A DNA stretch of 12,554 nt from Eubacterium sp. CAG:274. Lineage in GTDB: Bacteria > Bacillota > Clostridia > Lachnospirales > CAG-274. The notes below the pieces were generated by a model. The model did not search any database. It worked only from the letters and a program-made list of their open reading frames with translations, and was not told the DNA's origin. A program made the translations under genes and the position numbers. Shown piece after piece: positions 1-7,159 of the stretch. The number at the start of each line of letters is the position of its first letter. Within the stretch, counting starts at the first letter, position 1. The stretch is from NCBI GenBank assembly GCA_000432155.1, contig FR888452.1, forward strand, positions 1 through 12,554, written 5' to 3'.

Positions 1-303
1 TTTACCAGTTTTCATATCAGGGTTGATATTTTCTGGAGTTCTTGCAGCAACTGTACCAGTTACAGCTATAACATATTCATTCTTAATTTCCTTTACCTTT
101 TTAGCTGTATCTTCAGAACATTCGTCTAAGTTTACAACTACCTGAATAATGCCTGTTCTATCTCTTAAAAGAACAAACTGGAAATGGCTAAATTCTCTTT
201 TTCTTGAAACCCAACCCATAAGAGTGACTTTCTTGCCTACCATTTCTTCATTTACATCACAGCAATAACAGCTTCTTTTTAAGCCGTTTAACAATTCTCC
301 CAT
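1..303 (-). CDS. aspS: Aspartyl-tRNA synthetase, N-terminal 101 residues (cut by window edge)
   Basis: Class II aminoacyl-tRNA synthetase that charges tRNA-Asp in the cytosol. Only the N-terminal OB-fold anticodon-binding domain is inside the window; the catalytic domain and stop codon lie beyond position 1. The ATG at 301-303 is preceded by an AGGAGA ribosome site (311-316), and the reading frame is open to the edge. Visible family marks are the GWV strand (residues 30-32), RDRTGIIQVV (47-56) and a late N-P-x-x-x-T-G segment (94-100) typical of bacterial AspRS. By alignment from memory to E. coli AspRS, the anticodon-contact residues Arg28, Phe35 and Gln46 are kept as Arg36, Phe43 and Gln54. 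The usually conserved stretch between them (RDLGG/RDHGG-x-IFIDLRD) is changed to REFSHFQFVLLRD. It lies 39 bases after hisS, the common hisS-aspS pair of Firmicutes. Identity is likely, but only about one sixth of the protein is seen. Confidence 0.87.
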   Translation of the reverse strand, partial: MGELLNGLKRSCYCCDVNEEMVGKKVTLMGWVSRKREFSHFQFVLLRDRTGIIQVVVNLDECSEDTAKKVKEIKNEYVIAVTGTVAARTPENINPDMKTGK

Positions 304-342
304 TGTAGTATCTCCTTAAATTTATAATTTTAAAAGTATATT

Positions 343-1599
343 TTAAAGGTTCTTTAACTCATCTTCAATAGCTGAAAGAGTAATTTCTCTCTGTTCGCCA
401 TTGAGCATATTTTTAAGTCTAACCTTGTCATTAGCAATTTCATCATCGCCTAATACAACATTGTATATAGCACCGATTTTGTCAGCATACTTCATCTGTG
501 CCTTAACACTTCTGCCAACTGTGTCATATTCTGCGTGGATACCAGCTTTTCTTAAATCATAGCCGATTTCCTGTGCCTTTAAAGCACCCTTTTCGCCAAT
601 AGAACCAATATAAATAAGTGGATTATTTGAATCAACTTCATTAAGTCCCTGAGCCTCAAGAACAAGCATAATTCTTTCAAGACCCATAGCAAAGCCTACA
701 GCACCCATTGGAGAGCCACCACATTCTTCAACTAAGTTGTCGTAACGGCCACCACCACATATTGTACCCTGAGCACCGATTTCATCACTTACAAATTCAA
801 AAACTGTTCTTGTATAGTAATCAAGACCACGAACAATACCCTTATCTACTTCATAAGGAATACCCATAGCCTCAAGGCTTGCCTTTAATTTTTCAAAATG
901 AGCTGCACATTCTTCGTCTAAAATATCGAGAACAGCAGGAGCATCAGCAAGAACTTCTTTACAGTTCTTATTCTTACAGTCTAATACTCTTAAAGGATTC
1001 TTTTCAAATCTTGACTTACAGTCATCACAAAGATGTTCAAGTCTGTCGCCAATATAATCCTTTAATACCTTGTTATATTTCTTTCTACATTCGTTAGAAC
1101 CAAGAGAATTAATCTTTAATCTAACATTCTTTAAGCCTAATCTCTGGAAAATTTCATATACAAGAGAAATAACTTCTGCATCAGCACTTGCATCGTAAGT
1201 ACCGTACATTTCTACACCAAACTGGTGGAACTGCTTATAACGCCCAGCCTGTGGTCTTTCGTTTCTGAAACATGGTGTAACATAGAAAAGTTTTGTAGGC
1301 TGTGCCTCTGAATAAAGACCATTTTCAATAAATGCTCTTGCAGCACCAGCTGTACCCTCTGGTTTAAGAGTAAGGCTTCTGCCACCTCTATCTTCAAAGG
1401 TAAACATTTCTTTCTGAACAATATCAGTTGTTTCGCCTACACCTCTTTGGAAAAGTTCAGTATATTCAAACATTGGTGTTCTGATTTCGTTTATACCAAA
1501 ACTCTTGCAAACATCTCTTACTGTTTCTTCTAATTTAGTCATTAACTTTACTTTGTCGCCAAGAAAGTCATTAGTTCCTCTAGGACGCTTTAAAGCCAT
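343..1599 (-). CDS. hisS: Histidyl-tRNA synthetase
   Basis: Cytosolic class II synthetase that attaches histidine to tRNA-His; 418 residues, the normal bacterial length. Seen in order: an N-terminal KRPRGTNDF segment; motif 1 around residues 36-50; motif 2 with FRNERPQAGRYKQFHQ (111-126), whose first Arg contacts ATP; the histidine-specific signature RGLDYYTRTVFEF (257-269); GGGRYD (282-287); motif 3 GFAMGLERI (302-310); and a C-terminal anticodon-binding domain from about 325. Four cysteines (191, 194, 208, 213) lie in the insertion domain as a CxxC/CxxxxC pair, a pattern I recall from other Firmicute HisRS and possibly metal-binding. The ATG has an AGAGG ribosome site 10 bases upstream, inside the end of hemZ, with which the gene overlaps by 10 bases, suggesting translational coupling. 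No T-box leader is visible, so expression probably depends on the upstream cluster promoter. Confidence 0.97.
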   Translation of the reverse strand: MALKRPRGTNDFLGDKVKLMTKLEETVRDVCKSFGINEIRTPMFEYTELFQRGVGETTDIVQKEMFTFEDRGGRSLTLKPEGTAGAARAFIENGLYSEAQPTKLFYVTPCFRNERPQAGRYKQFHQFGVEMYGTYDASADAEVISLVYEIFQRLGLKNVRLKINSLGSNECRKKYNKVLKDYIGDRLEHLCDDCKSRFEKNPLRVLDCKNKNCKEVLADAPAVLDILDEECAAHFEKLKASLEAMGIPYEVDKGIVRGLDYYTRTVFEFVSDEIGAQGTICGGGRYDNLVEECGGSPMGAVGFAMGLERIMLVLEAQGLNEVDSNNPLIYIGSIGEKGALKAQEIGYDLRKAGIHAEYDTVGRSVKAQMKYADKIGAIYNVVLGDDEIANDKVRLKNMLNGEQREITLSAIEDELKNL

Positions 1600-3014
1600 T
1601 TTATTCCAACCTCTTTTCTCTGTATCATTTCATCTATTCTGTTTATGTAGTCATCAACGCTTTTTACATTAAATATTCTTTCGATTTGAGCATTTTCAGT
1701 ATTTACAAGTTTAGTAGAGCCACCAGCACCAAGAGCAAGTATTGTCTGCTGTTCTTCCATAATTTCTACATTGTAAATACACTCATAACCCTCTTTAGCA
1801 TAACCAACATTTTCAAAATTACCAACCATATTTTTTTGGCGGTACATATAATATGGGTGCATACCCATTCTATCTGTGAAAAATGCTGCCAAGCCAAGAA
1901 GTCTATCCATTAAGCCGGCATCTGTCATTGTGTAATCCCCCAAGGTTTCCTTTAGACGAGATGCTCTCTTTACTGCAAGGGTATGAACAGTAATACTTTC
2001 AGGTCCTAATTCTTTAAGACCCTTTAATGTATTTGTAACTTCTTCTTCACCCTCTCCAGGAAGACCAAGAATAATGTCTGTATTTATATCCTTAAAGCCT
2101 TCTTCTCTTGCCATTTTAAAGGCATCAATAAACATTTCTACTGTATGATTTCTGCCTATAAGGTCAAGAGTTTTTTGGTTTAATGTCTGTGGATTAATTG
2201 AAATTCTACCTACATTGTGGTGTCTTAATATTCTCAATTTTTCCCTTGTAATAGTATCTGGTCTGCCTGCTTCAACAGTATATTCCTGTGGTCTTGAATA
2301 GTATTTGTCTACCATTGACAACAATCTTTCAAGCTGTTGTTCATTAAGTGAAGTTGGAGTACCTCCACCAATGTAAATACTTGAAATCTTCTTATACTGG
2401 TAATACTTTGAACAATGAGCCATTTCCTTTTCAAGAGCATCTAAGTAGGCATCCATTTTACCATTATAACGCTTCATATCATAGGAAGTAAAGGAACAAT
2501 ATAAGCATCTTGTAGGACAGAAAGGAATACCAATGTACAATGAAACCTTGCCCTTGCCGTCTTTTAATATTTTCTGTTCAGAGCTGGCAACAGAAAACAT
2601 AAGTGAAACCTTATCAGGGCTTACTTTAAATTTTCTAACCATTTCTTCCCTTATTTCAAAGTCGCTTTTACCCTCTGCCCACATATCTGAAACCAATTTA
2701 GCTGGTCTTACACCTGTAAGAATACCCCAAGGCATATCAATATTTTTAACAGCCTTTAAAGCTCGTAATATAGCAACCTTTAAAACTCTTTTATGTTCTT
2801 TTACATCATCAAACTGACCGATACAGGCACCTGATGTTATTTCCTTGCCGTTTTTAAAAACATGAGCTGATGCTGTGTTTTTAGACAATACAGAAACAAC
2901 TGTAAAATTATCTCCCACTTCATCAACCTGCGTATATTTTTCATTTGGATAAAACATCATCAGCATTGAAACAACGTCATCAACGTATTTATGCCCTGAT
3001 ACTATATAGTCCAT
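1590..3014 (-). CDS. hemZ: Radical SAM protein, HemZ family (coproporphyrinogen dehydrogenase-like)
   Basis: A 474-residue radical S-adenosylmethionine protein. The first 150 residues form the HemZ-type N-terminal region, with the GVRPAKL segment (101-107). The radical SAM core then starts with CPTRCLYC: Cys166, Cys170 and Cys173 form the CX3CX2C that would hold the [4Fe-4S] cluster, and GGGTP (216-220) is the SAM-binding motif. The family is usually annotated as oxygen-independent coproporphyrinogen III dehydrogenase. The residue after CxxC is Ser-Phe, as in HemW-type proteins, whereas true HemN carries a fourth Cys there (CX3CX2CXC). Porphyrin chemistry is therefore not assured, and a heme-handling or other radical role is possible. 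The ATG at 3012-3014 follows a close GGAGGA site. It sits 41 bases after the hydrolase gene and overlaps hisS by 10 bases. The subfamily call is firm; the reaction is not. Confidence 0.88.
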   Translation of the reverse strand: MDYIVSGHKYVDDVVSMLMMFYPNEKYTQVDEVGDNFTVVSVLSKNTASAHVFKNGKEITSGACIGQFDDVKEHKRVLKVAILRALKAVKNIDMPWGILTGVRPAKLVSDMWAEGKSDFEIREEMVRKFKVSPDKVSLMFSVASSEQKILKDGKGKVSLYIGIPFCPTRCLYCSFTSYDMKRYNGKMDAYLDALEKEMAHCSKYYQYKKISSIYIGGGTPTSLNEQQLERLLSMVDKYYSRPQEYTVEAGRPDTITREKLRILRHHNVGRISINPQTLNQKTLDLIGRNHTVEMFIDAFKMAREEGFKDINTDIILGLPGEGEEEVTNTLKGLKELGPESITVHTLAVKRASRLKETLGDYTMTDAGLMDRLLGLAAFFTDRMGMHPYYMYRQKNMVGNFENVGYAKEGYECIYNVEIMEEQQTILALGAGGSTKLVNTENAQIERIFNVKSVDDYINRIDEMIQRKEVGIKWL

Positions 3015-3055
3015 ATTTCCTCCATATGTTTAAGCCTTTTATACCCTAAAAACAA

Positions 3056-3682
3056 TTAAACATTAATATACATATTATTTTTCTTTTCAAATCCTATTTC
3101 TGTAGGCTGTCCATGACCTGAATAAACCTTTACATAGTCTGGCAATACAAAAAGCTTTTCTTTAATGCTCTTTGTAATTTGAACAGAACTACCCATAGGA
3201 AAATCAGTTCTGCCATAGCTCATATAAAAAAGTGTATCTCCCGAAAAGAGAACTCCCTCTCTTTCGAAGTAGAAACAGCCACAGCCTGGTGTATGCCCTG
3301 GAGTTATAATAGTTTCAAACTCCAAATTACCAAAGGCAAACTTTTCTCCGTCTTGCAAAACTCTGTCATACTCTATTGTAATAGGTTCTGTAAAACGGGA
3401 AGACAAGTTATAAACAGGATTTTCAGCAATCTTTTCATCTCCTGAGCAAATAAACACAGGAGCATTTGTGTGAGCCTTAACTTCAGCCACAGCACCAATG
3501 TGGTCAAAGTGACAATGAGTAAGACAGATTGCTACAACTTCTAAATTATTATCATCTATTTTTTTATTTAGCTTTTTTCCATTTTCCCCTGGGTCAATAA
3601 CTATTGCCTTATTTGTACTTTCGTCTACAACAAAGTAACAGTTTTCCCCCATAGACTGGGAAATTTCACACATTAAACGCAT
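3056..3682 (-). CDS. Metallo-beta-lactamase-fold hydrolase, glyoxalase II-like
   Basis: A 208-residue cytosolic protein of the metallo-beta-lactamase fold, resembling small glyoxalase II-like thioesterases such as B. subtilis YqgX and E. coli YcbL. The metal ligands are all present: THCHFDH (His56, His58, Asp60, His61), His130 in TPGHTPG, Asp149 in FSGDTLF and His190 in YSGHGQPT. The SxGRTDFP-type segment after the Asp ligand (SYGRTDFP, 155-162) is also typical of this subgroup. The substrate is unknown; hydrolysis of S-lactoylglutathione-like or other thioesters is inferred from the family only. I chose the start at 3682 because GGAGG (3690-3694) lies 7 bases upstream. A longer in-frame ATG at 3718 lacks a ribosome site and would overlap dtd. 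It lies 19 bases after dtd and 41 before hemZ, in the translation-related cluster. Confidence 0.9.
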   Translation of the reverse strand: MRLMCEISQSMGENCYFVVDESTNKAIVIDPGENGKKLNKKIDDNNLEVVAICLTHCHFDHIGAVAEVKAHTNAPVFICSGDEKIAENPVYNLSSRFTEPITIEYDRVLQDGEKFAFGNLEFETIITPGHTPGCGCFYFEREGVLFSGDTLFYMSYGRTDFPMGSSVQITKSIKEKLFVLPDYVKVYSGHGQPTEIGFEKKNNMYINV

Positions 3683-3689
3683 TAGAGAA

Positions 3690-3694
3690 CCTCC
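3690..3694 (-). promoter_or_regulatory. Ribosome binding site deciding the start of the MBL hydrolase
   Basis: GGAGG on the minus strand ends 7 bases before the ATG at 3680-3682. It lies in the 19-base gap after dtd and argues against the longer frame that opens at 3718. Confidence 0.85.
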
Positions 3695-3701
3695 ATTAAT
3701 A

Positions 3702-4151
3702 CTAGAATAACTTATCACTATCTAATAAAATAGTAATTGGTCCATCATTTAAAAGTTCAACTTTCATATCAGCCTGAAAGACACCACTTTCCACCTTTGG
3801 ATAATGTTCTTTAGCATATTTTACAAAATTATTGAAACTTTCTCTTGCCTCATCAGGCTTAGCACCCATAGCAAAACTAGGGCGATTGCCTTTTCTGGCA
3901 TCAGCATATATTGTAAAGTTAGGAACTAAAAGCACACCATAGTCAAGGTCAGATACAGATAAGTTCATTTTATCTTCACTATCCTCAAAAATACGGAGCT
4001 TTGTTATTTTGTTAAACATTCTTTCAAAGACACTTTCGTCATCTCCTGTATTCATTCCTACAAGAGCAAGTATGCCTTTATCTATTTTACCCACAACCTC
4101 GCCGTCAATAGTAACACTTGCGTGGGCAACTCTCTGTAAAACCAATCTCAT
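3702..4151 (-). CDS. dtd: D-aminoacyl-tRNA deacylase
   Basis: Homodimeric cytosolic enzyme that removes D-amino acids (and glycine wrongly placed on tRNA-Ala) from tRNA, acting as a chirality proofreader. Its 149 residues match the usual length and align without gaps to E. coli Dtd through the core. Seen: the N-terminal MRLVLQRVAHASVTIDG; KMNLSV (61-66); the RPSFAMGA segment (90-97); and NDGPIT (135-140), the Gly-cisPro motif (Gly137-Pro138) that screens substrate chirality. The second conserved motif, SQFTL at 77-81 in E. coli, reads PNFTI here: Thr80 is kept, but Ser77 and Gln78 are replaced. The ATG overlaps the rel stop by one base (TAATG) and has only a weak GAGAG upstream, so translation is probably coupled to rel. 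The rel-dtd pairing is conserved in Firmicutes. Confidence 0.96.
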   Translation of the reverse strand: MRLVLQRVAHASVTIDGEVVGKIDKGILALVGMNTGDDESVFERMFNKITKLRIFEDSEDKMNLSVSDLDYGVLLVPNFTIYADARKGNRPSFAMGAKPDEARESFNNFVKYAKEHYPKVESGVFQADMKVELLNDGPITILLDSDKLF

Positions 4152-6502
4152 TATGTTGTCACTCTCTCAATTCTGTCTACGCCAGAAATCTGTAATATTT
4201 TATTGCAAATAAACTCAAGCTGTTCCTTACCCTTTATCTTCATAGATAAATCAATAACCGCACTATCGTTCTTTAAAGCTCTGGCATTTACATTTAATAC
4301 TGGAACACCGTCATCAACAAGAACTTTAAGAATATCAACTGTAAGGCCATCTCTGTTAGGAGCAAATACTCTAATTTCGGCACTATAGTTAGCTTCTCCC
4401 TTGTTATCAAGAGGTACACTCCATTCAGCCTCTAAAAGTCTTGCTCTTTCTTCTTCACTAAGATTAATAATGTTTACGCAGTCAGTTCTGTGAATAGAAA
4501 CACCTCTACCTCTTGTAACAAAACCAACAATTTCATCACCGGGAACAGGACCACAGCACTTAGAAAATCTAACATCTGTATCGCCGATACCCTTGATGTA
4601 AACACCACTTTTAGTCTTCTTTCTAGGAGCATTGGCTGCTGCAGCAGCTGCGTCAACCTGAGCCTTAACAGCCTCCTCTTTTTCCTTTAAAAGCTGGTCG
4701 GCTGTCTTTTTCTTCTTTTCTTCAATCTGATAAAGCTCATTAAGTTTGTTTACTATCTGACCTTCTTTAAGTCCACCGTGACCTACAGCAGCACAAATAG
4801 AATCCCAATCTCTAAAGCTATATCTTTCAAGGACTTTAGCAACTAATTTAGGTGCAGTTAAGTCGGCAATATTATAGCCCTTTCTCTTAGCTTCACGCTC
4901 AATAAGTTCTCTACCCTTTACTATATTTTCTTCTTTATTTATCTTCTTATACCATTGGTTAATTTTAGAGCGAGCCTGACTTGTTTTTACAAAGTTAAGC
5001 CAATCTCTACTTGGGCCTCTGGAATTTTGGCTAGTAACAATTTCTACTCTATCGCCATTTTGGATTTGGTAGTCAAAGTTTACAATTCTGCCGTTTACTC
5101 TAGCACCAACCATAGTATTACCTACAGCTGAATGAATAGCATAGGCAAAGTCAACAGGTGTAGAGCCTTCTACAAGGCTTATTACCTCGCCACTTGGACT
5201 GAAACAGAATACACTATCGTTAAAGGCATCAAGGTCAGTCTTAATAGTGTCCATAAATTCCTGATTATCTGACATATCTCTCTGCCATTCAAGAATTCTT
5301 CTGAGCCAAGTAAGCTTAGCATCTTCACTTGTTTCTTCCTCAATCTCTGTTTTACCCTGTTTGTATTTCCAATGGGCAGCAATACCATACTCAGCAGTTC
5401 TGTGCATTTCGTATGTTCTAATCTGTATTTCAAATATTATACCGTCTGGACCAATTAATGTATTGTGTAATGACTGATACATATTGGCCTTTGGCATAGC
5501 AATGTAGTCTTTAAATCTGTTAGGCATAGGTGTATAAGCCTCGTGAACAACACCTAAAACACCGTAACAGTCTTTTATGCTTTCTACTAAAACTCTAACT
5601 GCAAACAAGTCGAAAATCTGGTCAAGAGTTTTGTTTTTGTTGTGCATTTTCTTATAAATACTGAAGAAATGCTTTGGTCTGCCATAAACTGTACATTTAA
5701 TATCAGCTTCTTCACACTTCTGGCGTATTTCTTTTACGATTTTTTCAACATCAGCTTCTCGTTCAGATTGCTTTCTATGGATTTTATCAGCTAAATCAAA
5801 ATAAGCATCTTTATCCAAATATCTAAGACATAAATCCTCAAGTTCTGTCTTAATTTTAGAAATACCAAGACGGTCAGCCAAAGGTGCATAAATATCAAGG
5901 GTTTCCTGTGCCTTTTCCTTCTGCTTTTCAGGTGTCATAAATGACAATGTTCTCATATTGTGAAGTCTGTCGGCAATTTTTATAAGTATTACTCTTATAT
6001 CCTTTGCCATAGACAAGAACATTTTTCTGTAGTTTTCAGCCTGCATTTCCTCTTTTGAAGAATATTCAATTTTTTCAAGCTTTGTAACACCGTCTACTAA
6101 GAGGGCAACATCAGGATTGAACATTTCAGATATTTGTTCAAGAGAATACTGTGTATCTTCTACAACATCGTGAAGAATACCAGCTACAATACTTTCCATA
6201 TCCAATTCCAATTCAGCCAAAATTTTAGCAACTGAAAGAGGGTGGATAATATAAGGCTCGCCGGATTTTCTCTTTTGGTTTCCATGAGCCTTTCTCGCAA
6301 GATTATAGGCTTTCTCCACCATATCAAGATTTTTATTAGGACGATACTTTGCGATTTCAGCCAATAAATCTTTGTATAGCTGTTCTATCTGCTCGTCTGT
6401 ACTAACAGCCTCACCTACAGGCTTGTTGCTTCTAGTAGCCTTTTGAGAAACTATATTATCCTCGATTATTAATTTGTTGTCATCAATAGTGTCTTTGCCC
6501 AT
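4151..6502 (-). CDS. rel: Bifunctional (p)ppGpp synthetase/hydrolase, Rel/SpoT family
   Basis: Makes and degrades the alarmone (p)ppGpp, linking amino-acid starvation sensed on ribosomes to the stringent response. It has 783 residues with the complete long-RSH layout: HD hydrolase domain (about 65-200, with HDVVEDT at 111-117, so hydrolase residues are intact); synthetase domain (about 240-390, with RFKDYIA, YQSLH and the EIQIRT catalytic strand); TGS (about 431-490); a helical region; a zinc-finger/RIS domain with KCCGPVPGD (648-656); and a C-terminal ACT domain from about 706. Both catalytic halves look functional. The N terminus is about 34 residues longer than B. subtilis or streptococcal Rel, and an Ala-rich, Lys-rich linker (about 590-632) precedes the zinc finger. 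The YQSLH motif is preceded by Met where Gly is usual. The start is the ATG at 6502; an in-frame GTG at 6511 directly abuts the ribosome site and is unlikely. Confidence 0.97.
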   Translation of the reverse strand: MGKDTIDDNKLIIEDNIVSQKATRSNKPVGEAVSTDEQIEQLYKDLLAEIAKYRPNKNLDMVEKAYNLARKAHGNQKRKSGEPYIIHPLSVAKILAELELDMESIVAGILHDVVEDTQYSLEQISEMFNPDVALLVDGVTKLEKIEYSSKEEMQAENYRKMFLSMAKDIRVILIKIADRLHNMRTLSFMTPEKQKEKAQETLDIYAPLADRLGISKIKTELEDLCLRYLDKDAYFDLADKIHRKQSEREADVEKIVKEIRQKCEEADIKCTVYGRPKHFFSIYKKMHNKNKTLDQIFDLFAVRVLVESIKDCYGVLGVVHEAYTPMPNRFKDYIAMPKANMYQSLHNTLIGPDGIIFEIQIRTYEMHRTAEYGIAAHWKYKQGKTEIEEETSEDAKLTWLRRILEWQRDMSDNQEFMDTIKTDLDAFNDSVFCFSPSGEVISLVEGSTPVDFAYAIHSAVGNTMVGARVNGRIVNFDYQIQNGDRVEIVTSQNSRGPSRDWLNFVKTSQARSKINQWYKKINKEENIVKGRELIEREAKRKGYNIADLTAPKLVAKVLERYSFRDWDSICAAVGHGGLKEGQIVNKLNELYQIEEKKKKTADQLLKEKEEAVKAQVDAAAAAANAPRKKTKSGVYIKGIGDTDVRFSKCCGPVPGDEIVGFVTRGRGVSIHRTDCVNIINLSEEERARLLEAEWSVPLDNKGEANYSAEIRVFAPNRDGLTVDILKVLVDDGVPVLNVNARALKNDSAVIDLSMKIKGKEQLEFICNKILQISGVDRIERVTT

Positions 6503-6511
6503 AAAACTCAC

Positions 6512-6517
6512 TTCCTT
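6512..6517 (-). promoter_or_regulatory. Ribosome binding site deciding the rel start
   Basis: AAGGAA on the minus strand lies 9 bases before the ATG at 6500-6502. The alternative GTG at 6509-6511 begins immediately after it, which is too close for initiation. Confidence 0.7.
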
Positions 6518-6531
6518 ATAAAATAAATATT

Positions 6532-6560
6532 ATTATACCCCTTTTTATGGCAATTTTCAA
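6532..6560 (-). promoter_or_regulatory. Candidate sigma-A promoter of the rel cluster
   Basis: Minus strand: -35 TTGAAA (6555-6560), a 17-base spacer, and a perfect -10 TATAAT (6532-6537). Transcription would start near 6525, giving a leader of about 22 bases before the rel ATG. It would serve rel, dtd, the hydrolase gene, hemZ, hisS and aspS, for which no other good promoter was noticed. The -35 box lies inside the inverted repeat at 6546-6574. Inferred from sequence only. Confidence 0.75.
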
Positions 6561-6574
6561 GAGAAATTGCCATA
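6546..6574. repeat. Perfect 11-bp inverted repeat in the luxS-rel gap
   Basis: Arms TATGGCAATTT (6546-6556) and AAATTGCCATA (6564-6574) are perfectly complementary around a 7-base centre. It is not followed by a T-run on either strand (AAAAGGGG follows on the minus strand), so it is not a standard terminator. Because it covers the rel -35 box, it could be a repressor or activator site. As RNA it could also be a hairpin at the 3' end of a luxS transcript. Confidence 0.7.
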
Positions 6575-6612
6575 GTTAGCCAAGTAAATAATCAATTTTT
6601 TTACTTATCTCT

Positions 6613-7092
6613 TTATTGTGGATAAACAAGGTTTTCATCTTTCAAGTTATAGAGAACTTCGTCAAGGAATTTCTTGCTTTCCCACTTAGCCAATGTTAAA
6701 TTGTGGTCAAGGTAGTTACCACATTCCTTTGAAGTTGTAGCTGGTACAATGCCTTCAAAATTTCTTACATATTCAAAAGACTTTGTAATAACATCTGCAA
6801 CGTCCTTAGATGATAAATCGCCCTTGAAAATCAAGTACATACCTGTTCTGCAACCCATTGGTCCAACATAAATAACCTTATCTGCCCAACCACTTTCATC
6901 ACTTCTTAAATAAACAGCTAAAAGATGTTCAAGAGTGTGTATAGCAGGAATATCTACAGGTGGTTCAATATTAGGTCTTTTAATTCTTACATCAAAAGTA
7001 GTAACTGTTTCGTTACCAACACTATCCTTTCTTGAAACATATATACCTCTTAATAATCTATCGTGGTCAATAGTAAAACTAGCAACTTTCAT
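6613..7092 (-). CDS. luxS: S-ribosylhomocysteine lyase (autoinducer-2 synthase)
   Basis: Cytosolic homodimeric metalloenzyme of the activated methyl cycle. It cleaves S-ribosylhomocysteine to homocysteine and DPD, the precursor of the AI-2 signal. Its 159 residues match the family. Metal ligands are visible as His52 and His56 in HTLEH and Cys124 in KECGNY. The catalytic Glu55 and Cys81 (GPMGCRTG, equal to Cys84 of B. subtilis) are present, as is the substrate-binding stretch DVRIKRPN (34-41). The ATG at 7090-7092 has AGGAG 8 bases upstream. No pfs/mtnN, metK or other methyl-cycle gene is in the window, so it appears as a single gene with its own candidate promoter. It is divergent from rnf and 110 bases upstream of rel on the same strand. 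No intrinsic terminator is seen after its stop, so readthrough into rel is possible. Confidence 0.98.
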   Translation of the reverse strand: MKVASFTIDHDRLLRGIYVSRKDSVGNETVTTFDVRIKRPNIEPPVDIPAIHTLEHLLAVYLRSDESGWADKVIYVGPMGCRTGMYLIFKGDLSSKDVADVITKSFEYVRNFEGIVPATTSKECGNYLDHNLTLAKWESKKFLDEVLYNLKDENLVYPQ

Positions 7093-7130
7093 ATTTTACA
7101 CTCCTTAATTTAAAACTAATATTCAGGTTT

Positions 7131-7159
7131 ATTTTAAACCTTTTCCGACAACTTTACAA
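7131..7159 (-). promoter_or_regulatory. Candidate luxS promoter
   Basis: Minus strand: -35 TTGTAA (7154-7159), a 17-base spacer, and -10 TAAAAT (7131-7136). The start would be near 7124, about 32 bases before the luxS ATG. Both boxes are imperfect, so confidence is moderate. Confidence 0.5.

Noticed and set aside
3683..3718. Longer N terminus for the MBL hydrolase starting at 3718.
   Set aside because: It would overlap dtd and has no ribosome site, while GGAGG is ideally placed for the ATG at 3682.
6546..6574. Inverted repeat considered as the luxS terminator.
   Set aside because: On the minus strand the hairpin is followed by AAAAGGGG, not a T-run; it also overlaps the rel -35 box.
6582..6606. 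Second inverted repeat AAGTAAA/TTTACTT just after the luxS stop.
   Set aside because: Seven weak A/T-rich pairs around an 11-base loop with no T-tract after it; probably incidental.
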